This document shows positions 35,270 to 44,310 of a stretch of DNA of 64,000 nucleotides, one piece after another (position 1 is the stretch's first letter; every line of letters begins with the position of its first letter). The stretch is from RHLJ01 sp965242845 (GTDB taxonomy: Bacteria > Bacteroidota > Rhodothermia > Balneolales > Balneolaceae). The notes under the pieces are model-generated. The model had not been told where the DNA came from and searched no databases. It saw only the letters and a program-made list of their open reading frames with translations. Both the position numbers and the translations under genes were made by a program. The stretch lies in the NCBI GenBank assembly GCA_965242845.1, contig CBDETC010000003.1, positions 434,001 to 498,000 of the forward strand, written 5' to 3'.

Positions 35270-37831
35270 ATGTTTTCTATCTACGATCAGCGCTTTAGGG
35301 ATATTTTGCTTCTCATGTTGGGGTTTTTTGGGGCACTTTGGTTCTTCTATGATTTGAAGAATCATCACCCTCTCGAAACTCTCGAGCTATCACACTCAAA
35401 TGAAGAGATGATAGAGAAGGCAGATTCCATTTTTCTAAGCTGGCAATACCAACCTGTAAATTTAAAAAAACGAGCCAGAGTAGGGTCAAAAGCTAATCTT
35501 ATTGACCATCTGCAAAGAAAATATGGTCGTGGCGAATTCATCAATTCCAGGAGATCGAACAAAGAAAATAAACTGCCTTTATTTCACTGGAGGGTTGAAG
35601 AGTTTTCGATAAGAGAAGGGGAGATTGAAAATGCTTTTACCATGTCGCTTAACAGTACTGGTGAACTTATTGAGTTTGAAGCCTCCGATGATCTAATTGC
35701 AAACCAGACTCCATTTCATAGGGGCATGGTCCGTTTTGGCTTTTTCAAAGGAAAGGAAATGTCTAAGTCTCTTGAGGATTCTATTATCACGGATTTAGTG
35801 AACTTCCAGCACATTCGCAGTAACCAGGCAACTACTTTTGAAACGGTTATGATGCGTTTAGCCGAAGAAGGCGAAACGATGAATGATTTTGCCTGGAGAG
35901 GTCTCGAGGAGTACATAAGCAATACTTACTGGAAAAGATTTGAGTTCACCAGGGATTCATTAACCTATAAGGAGAATGGTAACTACCGCTATGCAACGGC
36001 ATTTATGACCTCGAGAGATACCCTGATGGGTGTTGTGCCGAAACTGGAAATCGATCTTCTGCCCGCCGGAGTATTGAAGCGTTTTTCAGTAAATATGGAA
36101 GAAAACATAGACACTGTTAGTGGCCCATCAACGGTAAAGGTGAATATTATTTTGGGATTCGGTCTATTCTTTGCTGTTTGGCTATTGGTTTCTTTTTACC
36201 TCAGGATTAAAGCTCGAGCGGTAGATACCCGACCAGCTCTGGTAGTGGCAATCATAAGTGGTTTCCTGATTCCAGTACTCATGGTACTTTCATTCATTCG
36301 CGAATTTGCCATTGGATTTGAGACGGAACAGCTTTCAGGGCTTATCAATCAAATGTTCTTTTTTGGGGTTTCAGGTGCAATAACGGCAACGGGCTTTTTT
36401 GTACTTACTGCGGTAAGTGATTCTGTGACTCGTCAATACTGGCCTGAAAAACTAAGTACCTGGGATCTGGTTCGACGTGGGATGTTTAAGAACAAGCCTA
36501 TTGGCTGGGCAGTAGCCAGATCTATTTCAATCGGAGCGGTTTTAGCAGGGAGCTTTGTCTTCCTGATAAATTTCTTCCCGGAAGTGTATATACGGGGTAA
36601 TGTATTATTCCAGGGAGGTAATTATATACTTCCTACTGTAGCAAATATTATTGTTACTCTGCTTATTGGATTGGGTTTTGTACTTGTATGCTTCATGATT
36701 TTAGGTAACCAGGTGTATTCTACAACCTCAAAAAAATGGGTTATACCCATTTTAAGTGGGGTAATACTGGGAATAGTAGACCCTTTGTTAATTGGTATGG
36801 ATCCGCCGACGATAGAGTTTTTCCTGAATTTTATTTTGGGTTTCCTCCTGGGAGTATTCTATATCAATTTTGATTTCCTGACCACAGCCCTAGGCTTTTT
36901 CATCTTCCTAAACTTCCTTAGTACTTCAAATGGATGGTTAGTTTCCGGGTCTCCTGATGGCCCCATTTTTTACGGGTTTATTATCACATTAGGTGTGCTA
37001 TCAGTTGTGGCTCTATACTTCTTGTTGATGGGGGAGGAACAGGATCAACTTCCGGAATATATACCCGATTACATCGAGGATTTAGCCAAAGAACAGCGGG
37101 TGAAGCAGGAGCTTGATATTGCCCGGGTAGTACAGCGTACTTTTCTTCCCAACACCACACCCGATCTGGGCGAGTTCGATTCTGCAGCTGTCTGCTATCC
37201 TGCTCAGGAAACAGGTGGTGATTATTATGACATCATCTGTGTCGACGATGATCACGCCGCTGTGGCCATTGGTGATGTAAGTGGGAAAGGGATAAAAGCT
37301 GCATTCTACATGACCTTTGCAAAAGGAGTGATCCATAGCTTATGCAGCATTTTCCCGTCACCGAAAACCATGTTATACAGGGTAAACAAACTGTTTAACC
37401 AGCATGCTACACGTGGTACGTTTATCTCGATGATATATGGGGTACTGGATTTCAAAAAGAGAACCTTTACGTTCATTAGAGCGGGTCACAATCCATTGCT
37501 TTATAAGCAGTCTAATGGTGAGGTTTCGTGGTTACAACCAAAAGGAGTGGCCATAGGAATGGTGAAAGGGGAAGCCTTCAACAAAGTAATGGATGAAGAG
37601 ACCATCACACTCGAAAAAGGAGAGACTATTATCTTGTATACAGACGGTATCACAGAAGCGCAGAATGAGGCAGAGGAGTTTTATGGAGAGGAGCGATTAT
37701 TCAATCTCCTGAAAAGAGAGAAAACAGGTTCAGCGGCAGAACTTCGCAAATTAATTATTGAAGATGTTCGTACATTTATAGGCAATGCGCGCCAATATGA
37801 CGACATGACGCTCGTTATATTAAGAGCTTAA
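35270..37831 (+). CDS. Membrane-anchored PP2C-type serine phosphatase (SpoIIE/RsbU-like)
   Basis: An 853-residue protein. A TM helix (about 10-28) is followed by an extracytoplasmic region up to about 280, then about eight to ten more membrane helices (about 288-595) and a short linker leading into a SpoIIE/PP2C domain (about 620-853) with VQRTFLPNTTPDLGEF, TGGDYYDI, DVSGKG, AGHNPLL and YTDGITEAQN. The metal-binding aspartates are present, so it is probably active. RsbU-type phosphatases act on anti-sigma factor antagonists in partner-switching pathways, but no such partner is encoded nearby. It is followed after 15 bases by a thioredoxin-fold gene. Confidence 0.88.
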   Translation: MFSIYDQRFRDILLLMLGFFGALWFFYDLKNHHPLETLELSHSNEEMIEKADSIFLSWQYQPVNLKKRARVGSKANLIDHLQRKYGRGEFINSRRSNKENKLPLFHWRVEEFSIREGEIENAFTMSLNSTGELIEFEASDDLIANQTPFHRGMVRFGFFKGKEMSKSLEDSIITDLVNFQHIRSNQATTFETVMMRLAEEGETMNDFAWRGLEEYISNTYWKRFEFTRDSLTYKENGNYRYATAFMTSRDTLMGVVPKLEIDLLPAGVLKRFSVNMEENIDTVSGPSTVKVNIILGFGLFFAVWLLVSFYLRIKARAVDTRPALVVAIISGFLIPVLMVLSFIREFAIGFETEQLSGLINQMFFFGVSGAITATGFFVLTAVSDSVTRQYWPEKLSTWDLVRRGMFKNKPIGWAVARSISIGAVLAGSFVFLINFFPEVYIRGNVLFQGGNYILPTVANIIVTLLIGLGFVLVCFMILGNQVYSTTSKKWVIPILSGVILGIVDPLLIGMDPPTIEFFLNFILGFLLGVFYINFDFLTTALGFFIFLNFLSTSNGWLVSGSPDGPIFYGFIITLGVLSVVALYFLLMGEEQDQLPEYIPDYIEDLAKEQRVKQELDIARVVQRTFLPNTTPDLGEFDSAAVCYPAQETGGDYYDIICVDDDHAAVAIGDVSGKGIKAAFYMTFAKGVIHSLCSIFPSPKTMLYRVNKLFNQHATRGTFISMIYGVLDFKKRTFTFIRAGHNPLLYKQSNGEVSWLQPKGVAIGMVKGEAFNKVMDEETITLEKGETIILYTDGITEAQNEAEEFYGEERLFNLLKREKTGSAAELRKLIIEDVRTFIGNARQYDDMTLVILRA

Positions 37832-37846
37832 AAAAAGGGCATTTTT

Positions 37847-38371
37847 ATGAAACGAACCCGAATTTATTTACTAGGCTTCATGCTTAGTTTTTTTCTTGTG
37901 CAGCAAGTATCAGCACAAGACCAATCTGACTATAATTCAGGCTTTGAATGGTATACGCTTGATGAAGCTCAAACAAAAGCAAAGGAAACCGGAAAGAGTA
38001 TTCTTCTTTTTGGCTATGCCGAATGGTGTACCTACTGTCTAAAAATGAGGAAAGAATCATTTCCTGATTCTACAGTACTCAAATCAATTTCGGAATACTA
38101 TTATCCCGTACAGTTAAATGGAGAATCGGAAGAACGAGTGGTTTATAATGGGCAAACGATGCCTGCTAAAGAATTAGCTCGATATCTCAGATTGAGTTCT
38201 TTTCCAACACATTACTTCATCAATTCGGAAGGCGAAATATTAGGAGCTCAGCCCGGATACATTGAGCCGTTTATTTATGCTCCGCTTCTTAAATATGTGG
38301 GTTCAGGTGCATATGGAAAAATGGGCTTTGAAGATTTCTTAGAGAAGGAAGACGAGTCGGGAAAAAAATAA
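37847..38371 (+). CDS. Exported thioredoxin-fold protein
   Basis: A 174-residue protein with signal peptide 1-23 (ends VSAQ), a thioredoxin fold with the redox motif C61-T-Y-C64 in AEWCTYCLKM, and cis-proline at P120 (SSFPTHYF). It is related to thioredoxin-like/DUF255-type periplasmic proteins. The gene lies 15 bases after the phosphatase gene and 4 bases before the DtxR-family gene, so all three are probably one operon. Confidence 0.85.
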   Translation: MKRTRIYLLGFMLSFFLVQQVSAQDQSDYNSGFEWYTLDEAQTKAKETGKSILLFGYAEWCTYCLKMRKESFPDSTVLKSISEYYYPVQLNGESEERVVYNGQTMPAKELARYLRLSSFPTHYFINSEGEILGAQPGYIEPFIYAPLLKYVGSGAYGKMGFEDFLEKEDESGKK

Positions 38372-38375
38372 ACCC

Positions 38376-39029
38376 ATGAGCCTCAGCCAGTCAGTTGAAG
38401 ATTATTTGAAAGCAATATATGTCCTCGAAACAGAAGGGGAGGGGGCTACCACTACTAATATTGCCGAAACACTGGGTGTATCATCTGCTTCTGTAACAAA
38501 TATGCTCAAGAGACTGGCTGGAATGAATTTTATAGAGCATAAATCTTATAAAGGGGCTACTCTAACAGAAGCTGGAAGGAAAATAGCTCTGGAGATACTT
38601 CGTCATCACCGGCTACTAGAACTATACCTGAAGGAAATAATGGGGTATTCATGGGATGAAGTCCATGAAGAAGCAGAAAAGCTTGAACATCATATTTCAG
38701 AACAGTTCGAGGATAAAATAGCAGAACTGCTTGATCATCCTACTCATGATCCGCATGGTGATCCAATTCCTTCCAAAGATGGTGTGGTTCCCGAAATGGC
38801 GTCTCTTTCGGTATGTGATGCCGAATTGGAAACTTCATATATCATTGGGCGAGTAAAAGATCAGGATCCTGAATTACTGCGCTATTTAGAACAGACCGGA
38901 GTGATCCCTGGGGTTAAACTCACCGTCTTAGATAAAGCCCCTTTCGATGGACCTATTAGAGTATTACTTGAGGAAGAGGAAAAAACTCTCGGTTTCGCGG
39001 TGGCCAGGCATGTGTACCTTGTTGAGTGA
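38376..39029 (+). CDS. DtxR/MntR-family metal-dependent transcriptional regulator
   Basis: A 217-residue regulator: a winged-helix at 1-65 (SQSVEDYLKAIYVLETEGEG with TTTNIAETLGVSSASVTNML), the dimerisation and metal-binding region (HRLLELYLKEIMGYSWDEVHEEAEKLEHHIS, HPTHDPHGDPIPSKDG), and a C-terminal SH3-like FeoA-type domain (about 140-217). Members repress iron or manganese uptake genes when metal is bound; whether this is iron or manganese cannot be told. Its nearest neighbour is the convergent TonB receptor gene (7 bases away), a plausible target. Confidence 0.9.
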   Translation: MSLSQSVEDYLKAIYVLETEGEGATTTNIAETLGVSSASVTNMLKRLAGMNFIEHKSYKGATLTEAGRKIALEILRHHRLLELYLKEIMGYSWDEVHEEAEKLEHHISEQFEDKIAELLDHPTHDPHGDPIPSKDGVVPEMASLSVCDAELETSYIIGRVKDQDPELLRYLEQTGVIPGVKLTVLDKAPFDGPIRVLLEEEEKTLGFAVARHVYLVE

Positions 39030-39036
39030 CTTTTAG

Positions 39037-41229
39037 TTAGTCCAAGGAGAATTTAACGCCCATCATAAAGCGCCTTCCTTGTAAAGGGCCATACAAATAG
39101 TCAGTAGCAAAATCATCGCTAAATGGGCGATCAGCAGCTATGATCGGTTCGTCCTGTATGTAATTGAAGATATTCTTCGCATTGAAAAAGCCTTCAAATC
39201 GGTCTGAGAAGATTTTAGTGACTTTAAGATTGTGCTCACTGAAAAGTTTTGAATCTAAATCTCTGCCAGGGTATTCTGGCAATCTCATTTTCCCCACAAC
39301 ACGGCTCGTATAGTCGAAATTGATACCTTGACCAGGTAAGCGATAAGTAAGGCTGAATGTTGAATTAAAATCAGGAGAAAAAGGAAGATCTTCTTTAACA
39401 CCATCCTCAACCGAAAATACATCCTGGAAAGTAATCCCTATGGTGTAGGTTAGCGGAGCAATGAAATTATGCGCCATACTAATAGCTATTCCCTGGGATA
39501 TAGCATGTCCATCTAAATTAGCGTAAATGATTCTGCCGGGAGTATCATAATCCGGGATGATTTGATTTGAGAATCGAGTGTGATAGACATCGAAATCAAC
39601 ATTTAGCACTGAAGGGCCAATATCAATAATCTGATTCCAGTTTAGAGCCACATTTATGGATCGCTCTGGTTCTAATGCTTCTGCAACTTCCACCTGCCTT
39701 GAGCCAGTTAATGATTCATGTTCCTCTGTAAATAGATTTACAATCCGGAAACCGGTTCCCACATTTAATCGAACCGTAGAATGAGAGAAAGGGTCAGCTT
39801 TAATATTGAATCGTGGAGAAAAAATCAGTCCATGATCTTCGTGATGATCAGCTCTCATTCCAACAAGGCCACGTATTTTATCATTGAAACGGTGGTCATA
39901 CTGGGAAAATATTCCGGGTACAAAACGTTGATCTTTTGAACCACCGTCCAATCGTGTACCATTAAAAAGCTGGGTTAGATCATCATATCGAGCGGTTAAT
40001 CCGGTTACGAATCCACGATCGGTTGAAAGCGGTTTATCCCAAATCAGATTAGCAAACGCAGTCTGCTGATCAGCTACATAATGATAATCTCCATAATAGC
40101 TGTCCTGATCATGGTAACTGTAAGAGGCATCAATTCGAAACATTTCCTTTTCAAAAGGAAGCTCGTAGCTGCCAAATAACTCAAAACGATTTGTATAAAT
40201 GGACTCCCCATAAATAGAGGAGCTTCCTCTTAGGTCACGATTAAAGTCTTGGGTTCCTCCTATTCTATCTTCGAAATAATACTTACCAGCCAATGAGAAC
40301 TTCTTCCCTTCTGGTCGATAGATTTCCCACTTATTAAACAAGGATATGCGGACATTCTGAGTGATATCAGCAAAGCCATCACTGTTTTCATCAATAAAAC
40401 GATCCTGAACATATACACTTCCACTAAGCATAGTAGGAGATTTTCCTATTTGAGGAACATAAGAGAAGTCAAAATTGTGCTCACTATGAGTCGAAGTAGT
40501 AGCAGAGAAATCAAAGAGAGGAGAAATTGCCGGATTTTCGGTAATGATATTAATCACCCCACCCATGGCCTGACTACCGTATAAGGTTGAGTTTGGTCCT
40601 TTAATTACTTCAAGGTTTCGGATAATGGCAGGATTAATTCCATTCAATCCATACACAGAAGCAAGGGCACCCATCACAGGCATGCCATCAATTAGGACCG
40701 AAGTATATGGGCCTTCCATCCCATTAATTCGAATGTTATTAGTTCCACAAACCGCACAATCAACCTGGGTATATAATCCATTTACATATTGAATGGCATC
40801 CATAATATTACTGCTTCCCGATTTGCTCAAGAAGCTTTGTGAAATCAGGTTCACCTTAACCGGTGAGTCTTTGATCGACATCTCTTTCATGGTTCCGGTT
40901 ACTACCATTTCATCCAGTTGGAGACTGGATTCTTCCAGATCAATAGTAAAATAAAGAGTATCTGAATCAGTAATAGAAATTGGGATCCGCTTTTCAAGGT
41001 ACCCTATAGCTCGAATAGTGAGCAGATGTTCTCCTAGCGGTATTCGTTTTAGAATGAAGCTTCCATCTGATTGAGTAAAACTACCCAAGCCAATCTCTTT
41101 AATTCCGATGGTAGCATCAGCAACAGGATTTGAATTGGAAGTGACTACTCCTTTTAGCACACCAGCTTCTTGTGCATAGGAATTGCTGAAGAATAAAAGG
41201 AATAATGTAAATAGGAGAACTCTCTTCAT
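39037..41229 (-). CDS. TonB-dependent receptor with CxxC in the plug
   Basis: A 730-residue outer-membrane protein: signal peptide 1-20, a CarboxypepD_reg-like domain (about 22-100, ending LDEMVVTGT as the TonB box region), a plug (about 120-235) and a 22-strand barrel. The plug reads VNGLYTQVDCAVCGTNNIRI, with C158 and C161 in a CxxC, followed by RINGMEGPYTSVLIDGMPVM. TonB receptors import iron complexes, cobalamin, nickel, copper or sugars. The DtxR neighbour suggests metal, and the CxxC and the redoxin genes upstream suggest thiol chemistry. The last residues (FMMGVKFSLD) are a normal barrel end. Confidence 0.92.
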   Translation of the reverse strand: MKRVLLFTLFLLFFSNSYAQEAGVLKGVVTSNSNPVADATIGIKEIGLGSFTQSDGSFILKRIPLGEHLLTIRAIGYLEKRIPISITDSDTLYFTIDLEESSLQLDEMVVTGTMKEMSIKDSPVKVNLISQSFLSKSGSSNIMDAIQYVNGLYTQVDCAVCGTNNIRINGMEGPYTSVLIDGMPVMGALASVYGLNGINPAIIRNLEVIKGPNSTLYGSQAMGGVINIITENPAISPLFDFSATTSTHSEHNFDFSYVPQIGKSPTMLSGSVYVQDRFIDENSDGFADITQNVRISLFNKWEIYRPEGKKFSLAGKYYFEDRIGGTQDFNRDLRGSSSIYGESIYTNRFELFGSYELPFEKEMFRIDASYSYHDQDSYYGDYHYVADQQTAFANLIWDKPLSTDRGFVTGLTARYDDLTQLFNGTRLDGGSKDQRFVPGIFSQYDHRFNDKIRGLVGMRADHHEDHGLIFSPRFNIKADPFSHSTVRLNVGTGFRIVNLFTEEHESLTGSRQVEVAEALEPERSINVALNWNQIIDIGPSVLNVDFDVYHTRFSNQIIPDYDTPGRIIYANLDGHAISQGIAISMAHNFIAPLTYTIGITFQDVFSVEDGVKEDLPFSPDFNSTFSLTYRLPGQGINFDYTSRVVGKMRLPEYPGRDLDSKLFSEHNLKVTKIFSDRFEGFFNAKNIFNYIQDEPIIAADRPFSDDFATDYLYGPLQGRRFMMGVKFSLD

Positions 41230-41322
41230 GTAACCTGATTTTAAAACTCTCTAAAGATCAGGTTAATTTAAAATTTAGTCAAGGCTAAATTTTAAATTTG
41301 CTCTCATGAATTTATTTCATTG

Positions 41323-41418
41323 TCATTGCGAGGAGGATAGAAGAGGTTTATAGTAGTCTGGTCATCATCGACGAAGCAATCTGCTTAAATCAAATCTTAT
41401 TCAGAGATTGCTTCGTTA
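41323..41418. repeat. Palindromic repeat, GC variant, right arm missing
   Basis: GTCATTGCGAGGAGG (41323) and the inner arms GACGAAGCAATCT (41371) and AGATTGCTTCG (41407) are present, but the outer right arm is replaced by other sequence just before the stop codon of the redoxin gene at 41426. Confidence 0.8.
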
Positions 41419-41425
41419 TTATCGC

Positions 41426-42235
41426 TTATTTAATAAGCATCATTCTTCTGGAAAGTTGAGTGTTCCCGGAAGTAAGTCGGTACATATAAACCCCGGAAGG
41501 TACACTTTCAGCATTCCAAACTATCGAATGACTTCCAGAAGCCTGGGCGCCATTTACCAGTGTAGCTACTTCTTTTCCAAGGAGGTTATACACTTTCAAA
41601 GAAACTTCGCCCGGACTATCAATACTATAAGATATAGTAGTAGAGGGGTTAAAAGGATTTGGATAGTTTTGGTTCAATTGAATAGCAGTTGGAGTAAATG
41701 CTTCTTCTTCAGAGTTTGTGGCAATTTTTGCCAGTTCTTCTTCGAGTACATCCTGTACATCCTCGAAGTCACCATTTACAAATACACTTCCTCTGTAACG
41801 TAGTACTCCATCTGCTCCTACCACCACTGATCGATCATATGCCCCAGCATTTCCGTAGTAAGAGACCAATACATCTCTTCCATTCAGCAATAGGGGATAC
41901 GTAATCCCGGTTACATTTTTAAAACTATTATTAGAACTGGAAGACTCATTCCAGGTATCTATTCCAAGGGCCACAAAGTTGGTGTCGTCTTCGAATACTT
42001 CAAAGATTTCAGTTTGAGTGACCGGTCCATTGGATCGGCAATGAGGGCAGCCAGCACCATAAAAGAAAATGTAGACCACTTTCCCTTCTTGATCTTCGAG
42101 AGAAATTCGATCTGCCTGAGATCCTCCCAAAAAAGGGAGAGAGAATTCAGGTGCATCCTGCCCGACAGAAACCTGAGCTGACACAAAAGAGGATGAAATA
42201 AAAACAGTAAATAGTATGGTAGCGAGTTTTTTCAT
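41426..42235 (-). CDS. Redoxin with C-terminal T9SS sorting domain
   Basis: A 269-residue exported protein: signal peptide 1-20, an AhpC/TSA-like redoxin domain with FYGAGCPHCRSNGPV (C63, C66), and a C-terminal domain from about 185 with NYPNPFNPST and the ending SGVYMYRLTSGNTQLSRRMM, the type A sorting signal recognised by the Por (T9SS) secretion system. It is thus predicted to be secreted or attached to the cell surface. Its redoxin domain is about 60% similar by eye to that of the lipoprotein encoded 10 bases upstream, so the two arose by duplication. Confidence 0.88.
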   Translation of the reverse strand: MKKLATILFTVFISSSFVSAQVSVGQDAPEFSLPFLGGSQADRISLEDQEGKVVYIFFYGAGCPHCRSNGPVTQTEIFEVFEDDTNFVALGIDTWNESSSSNNSFKNVTGITYPLLLNGRDVLVSYYGNAGAYDRSVVVGADGVLRYRGSVFVNGDFEDVQDVLEEELAKIATNSEEEAFTPTAIQLNQNYPNPFNPSTTISYSIDSPGEVSLKVYNLLGKEVATLVNGAQASGSHSIVWNAESVPSGVYMYRLTSGNTQLSRRMMLIK

Positions 42236-42245
42236 AGCTAGTACC

Positions 42246-42782
42246 TTATTGAGTAAGAGTATTAAGTTCTTCCTGAATTACGGATATAACCCGATCCGAA
42301 TCAGTATTTACAAAACCAGATCCCTGGTAAGCAATTCTTCCCTCTGCATTAATTACCACAGATCGATCGTAAGCACCTGCATTACCATAATAATCGACAA
42401 GGCTTTGCCTTGCATTTAAAAGTAACGGGTAGGTAATTCCTGTAGCGCTTCTAAAAGAAATGTTTTGAGAGGTAGAAAGATTCCAGGTATCGAGACCAAG
42501 TGCCACAAAATCAGGATTGGAAATAAATCGTTGATGTATAGTTTCGGTAACCGGTCCATTGGAACGGCAATGAGGGCAGCCAGCACCATAGAAAAAGATA
42601 TAGACTACTTTTCCCCTGAATTCGGATAAAGTGATTTCCTGGCCATCGAGACTACTGTAGGAAAAGTTTGGAGCCGCTCTTCCTACGGCTTCATCAATTC
42701 CGCCACTATCGGTAGAAGATGAAGCACATGCCATAAATAATGTTGTTGCTGTAAGTAAAATGAATAATGTAGTACGTCTCAT
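42246..42782 (-). CDS. Redoxin lipoprotein, paralogue of the T9SS-linked redoxin
   Basis: A 178-residue lipoprotein: lipobox LFMAC (Cys19), then an AhpC/TSA-like domain with GCPHC (C69, C72) in the same FYGAGCPHCRSNGPVTE context as the protein encoded downstream, and SYYGNAGAYDR-like segment (DYYGNAGAYDRSVVI). It is probably tethered to the inner or outer membrane. The duplication gives one anchored copy and one secreted copy of the same enzyme. It lies between the DUF6029 gene (16 bases) and its paralogue (10 bases). Confidence 0.88.
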   Translation of the reverse strand: MRRTTLFILLTATTLFMACASSSTDSGGIDEAVGRAAPNFSYSSLDGQEITLSEFRGKVVYIFFYGAGCPHCRSNGPVTETIHQRFISNPDFVALGLDTWNLSTSQNISFRSATGITYPLLLNARQSLVDYYGNAGAYDRSVVINAEGRIAYQGSGFVNTDSDRVISVIQEELNTLTQ

Positions 42783-42798
42783 AATCTAAGTATTCAAG

Positions 42799-44310
42799 TT
42801 AAAACCGAGTTGAAAAACGGAGCTCTACTCCTTCAAAATCTAAAATCTCATAACAAATTCCCGAGGTACAGGCAGGACCTCCTCGTCTTTTTCCTGCAAA
42901 CACATCCACTCTATGTTTGGAATTAAATTTGTAGGATAGATTCCCACCTAACCAGGTTCTGGTATCAGTTTCGGCTTCAAAAGTTGTGGGATTATCGGTT
43001 AGCTGAGGATCGGTTGATGCTTCAAAAACAACACCAGCTGAAAAATCAGGCAAATAAGAGAAAGCCAGTGACCCGTAGAAATTTGTGCTTTTGTCCGGAT
43101 CAAATTGTCTGTCAAAAGTCTGGTATTGAAGATCTAATACAAAGCCCCAGATATAATCGAAGGATTTATCAGTGATGAAGCCGATGGAGATACGGTCTTC
43201 TTCTCCTTTTAAGTCATCATTGGCATAATCAAAAAAGGCTTTTAATGAGAGGTAATCATCCACTTCATAGTAGCCCTCTACAAAATATTCGCGGTAATCG
43301 AATTCTGTGAAAAGATCATTCTTTGCAGTGGTAACATTTGCTGTTACAGAATGTCCTCCTTCGAAATTATAATATACTTCTGCCTGGATACCTGTCTCAT
43401 CTGAGGTTTCAAGAACATGAGTACTTCTGTTAAGAACCGGATAAGTATGCTCTTTGATAAGGGATGGAGGATCGTTATATCCTTGCCCAAGACGAAACTG
43501 GTTATAGTTTTTGTATTCGAAGCTGCCTCCAAAAGAGCCAAGGTAGAAATTCATTCCAGCATATAATGCGTACGAATCATCTTCATTGAAAGCAGTCAGC
43601 GATGCATCAGATTGAAAAGCATATTCACTGAATACCTGCAGATTCGGAAGAGGATTTAAATCCAACAAAAAGGATCCGTATTCGGTGTAGTTATTCGAGA
43701 AACTAGGGTGAGACCGCATATAAGCTCCACCAACACTCACGATATCATTGACGAAGAACTTAGCTTCTAAAGCTTCTACAAGATCTGGTCTACGGGACGA
43801 ATCAGGTTCAAAATTAGGAGGGAGTAAATTAAATAGAGGCTCTGCTCTAAGAGCTTTTACTTCCAATCGATCGGTATAAAAGTCGACGCCGATTCCCTCT
43901 AAATCACGATAAAACCCATAACGGGTACGTTCAAAAGCATCTTCATACACCGAGCCAGGAATATCATAACTTCTAAGTAACAAGCCCCGGCCAATGGTTT
44001 CATAAAAGTTTCCGACCCGAACTCGAAACATCTCATCCCGGTACTGTACCAATTTCTGAGTTAGATCCAGGTAATTTCGGTCTTCAAATGGAGTGATGAA
44101 CTGTTCAACTTTCCCAAAGAAGCTGAGTTCGTCAGCATCATAGAATAGATTTAGCTGATTATAAGAGGTGGTTAAATCCCGATCACCTTCATAAGGAAGG
44201 TTTCCATATTGAAACTCAAAAGTATTAGAGCCATAGATTTGTGCAGACGCAGGAGCAACTACAACCAGGGCTATAAGGAAAAGAAGGATGGAAGGGATGG
44301 TCAGTTTCAT
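42799..44310 (-). CDS. DUF6029-type outer-membrane protein
   Basis: A 503-residue exported protein (signal peptide 1-23, ending PASAQ) made of alternating aromatic strands, which looks like a beta-barrel. It ends GGPACTSGICYEI and then GVELRFSTRF: two cysteines (C481, C486) four residues apart and a C-terminal phenylalanine, typical of outer-membrane proteins. I assign DUF6029 from the ending and overall pattern. It overlaps the TlpA-like gene by 4 bases, and its position between redox proteins suggests a shared function that is not known. Confidence 0.8.
   Translation of the reverse strand: MKLTIPSILLFLIALVVVAPASAQIYGSNTFEFQYGNLPYEGDRDLTTSYNQLNLFYDADELSFFGKVEQFITPFEDRNYLDLTQKLVQYRDEMFRVRVGNFYETIGRGLLLRSYDIPGSVYEDAFERTRYGFYRDLEGIGVDFYTDRLEVKALRAEPLFNLLPPNFEPDSSRRPDLVEALEAKFFVNDIVSVGGAYMRSHPSFSNNYTEYGSFLLDLNPLPNLQVFSEYAFQSDASLTAFNEDDSYALYAGMNFYLGSFGGSFEYKNYNQFRLGQGYNDPPSLIKEHTYPVLNRSTHVLETSDETGIQAEVYYNFEGGHSVTANVTTAKNDLFTEFDYREYFVEGYYEVDDYLSLKAFFDYANDDLKGEEDRISIGFITDKSFDYIWGFVLDLQYQTFDRQFDPDKSTNFYGSLAFSYLPDFSAGVVFEASTDPQLTDNPTTFEAETDTRTWLGGNLSYKFNSKHRVDVFAGKRRGGPACTSGICYEILDFEGVELRFSTRF

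Noticed and set aside
37847..41229. A siderophore biosynthesis and uptake island
   Set aside because: There is a TonB receptor and a DtxR-type regulator, but no NRPS, no IucA-type or ABC-transporter genes, so the substrate cannot be called a siderophore.
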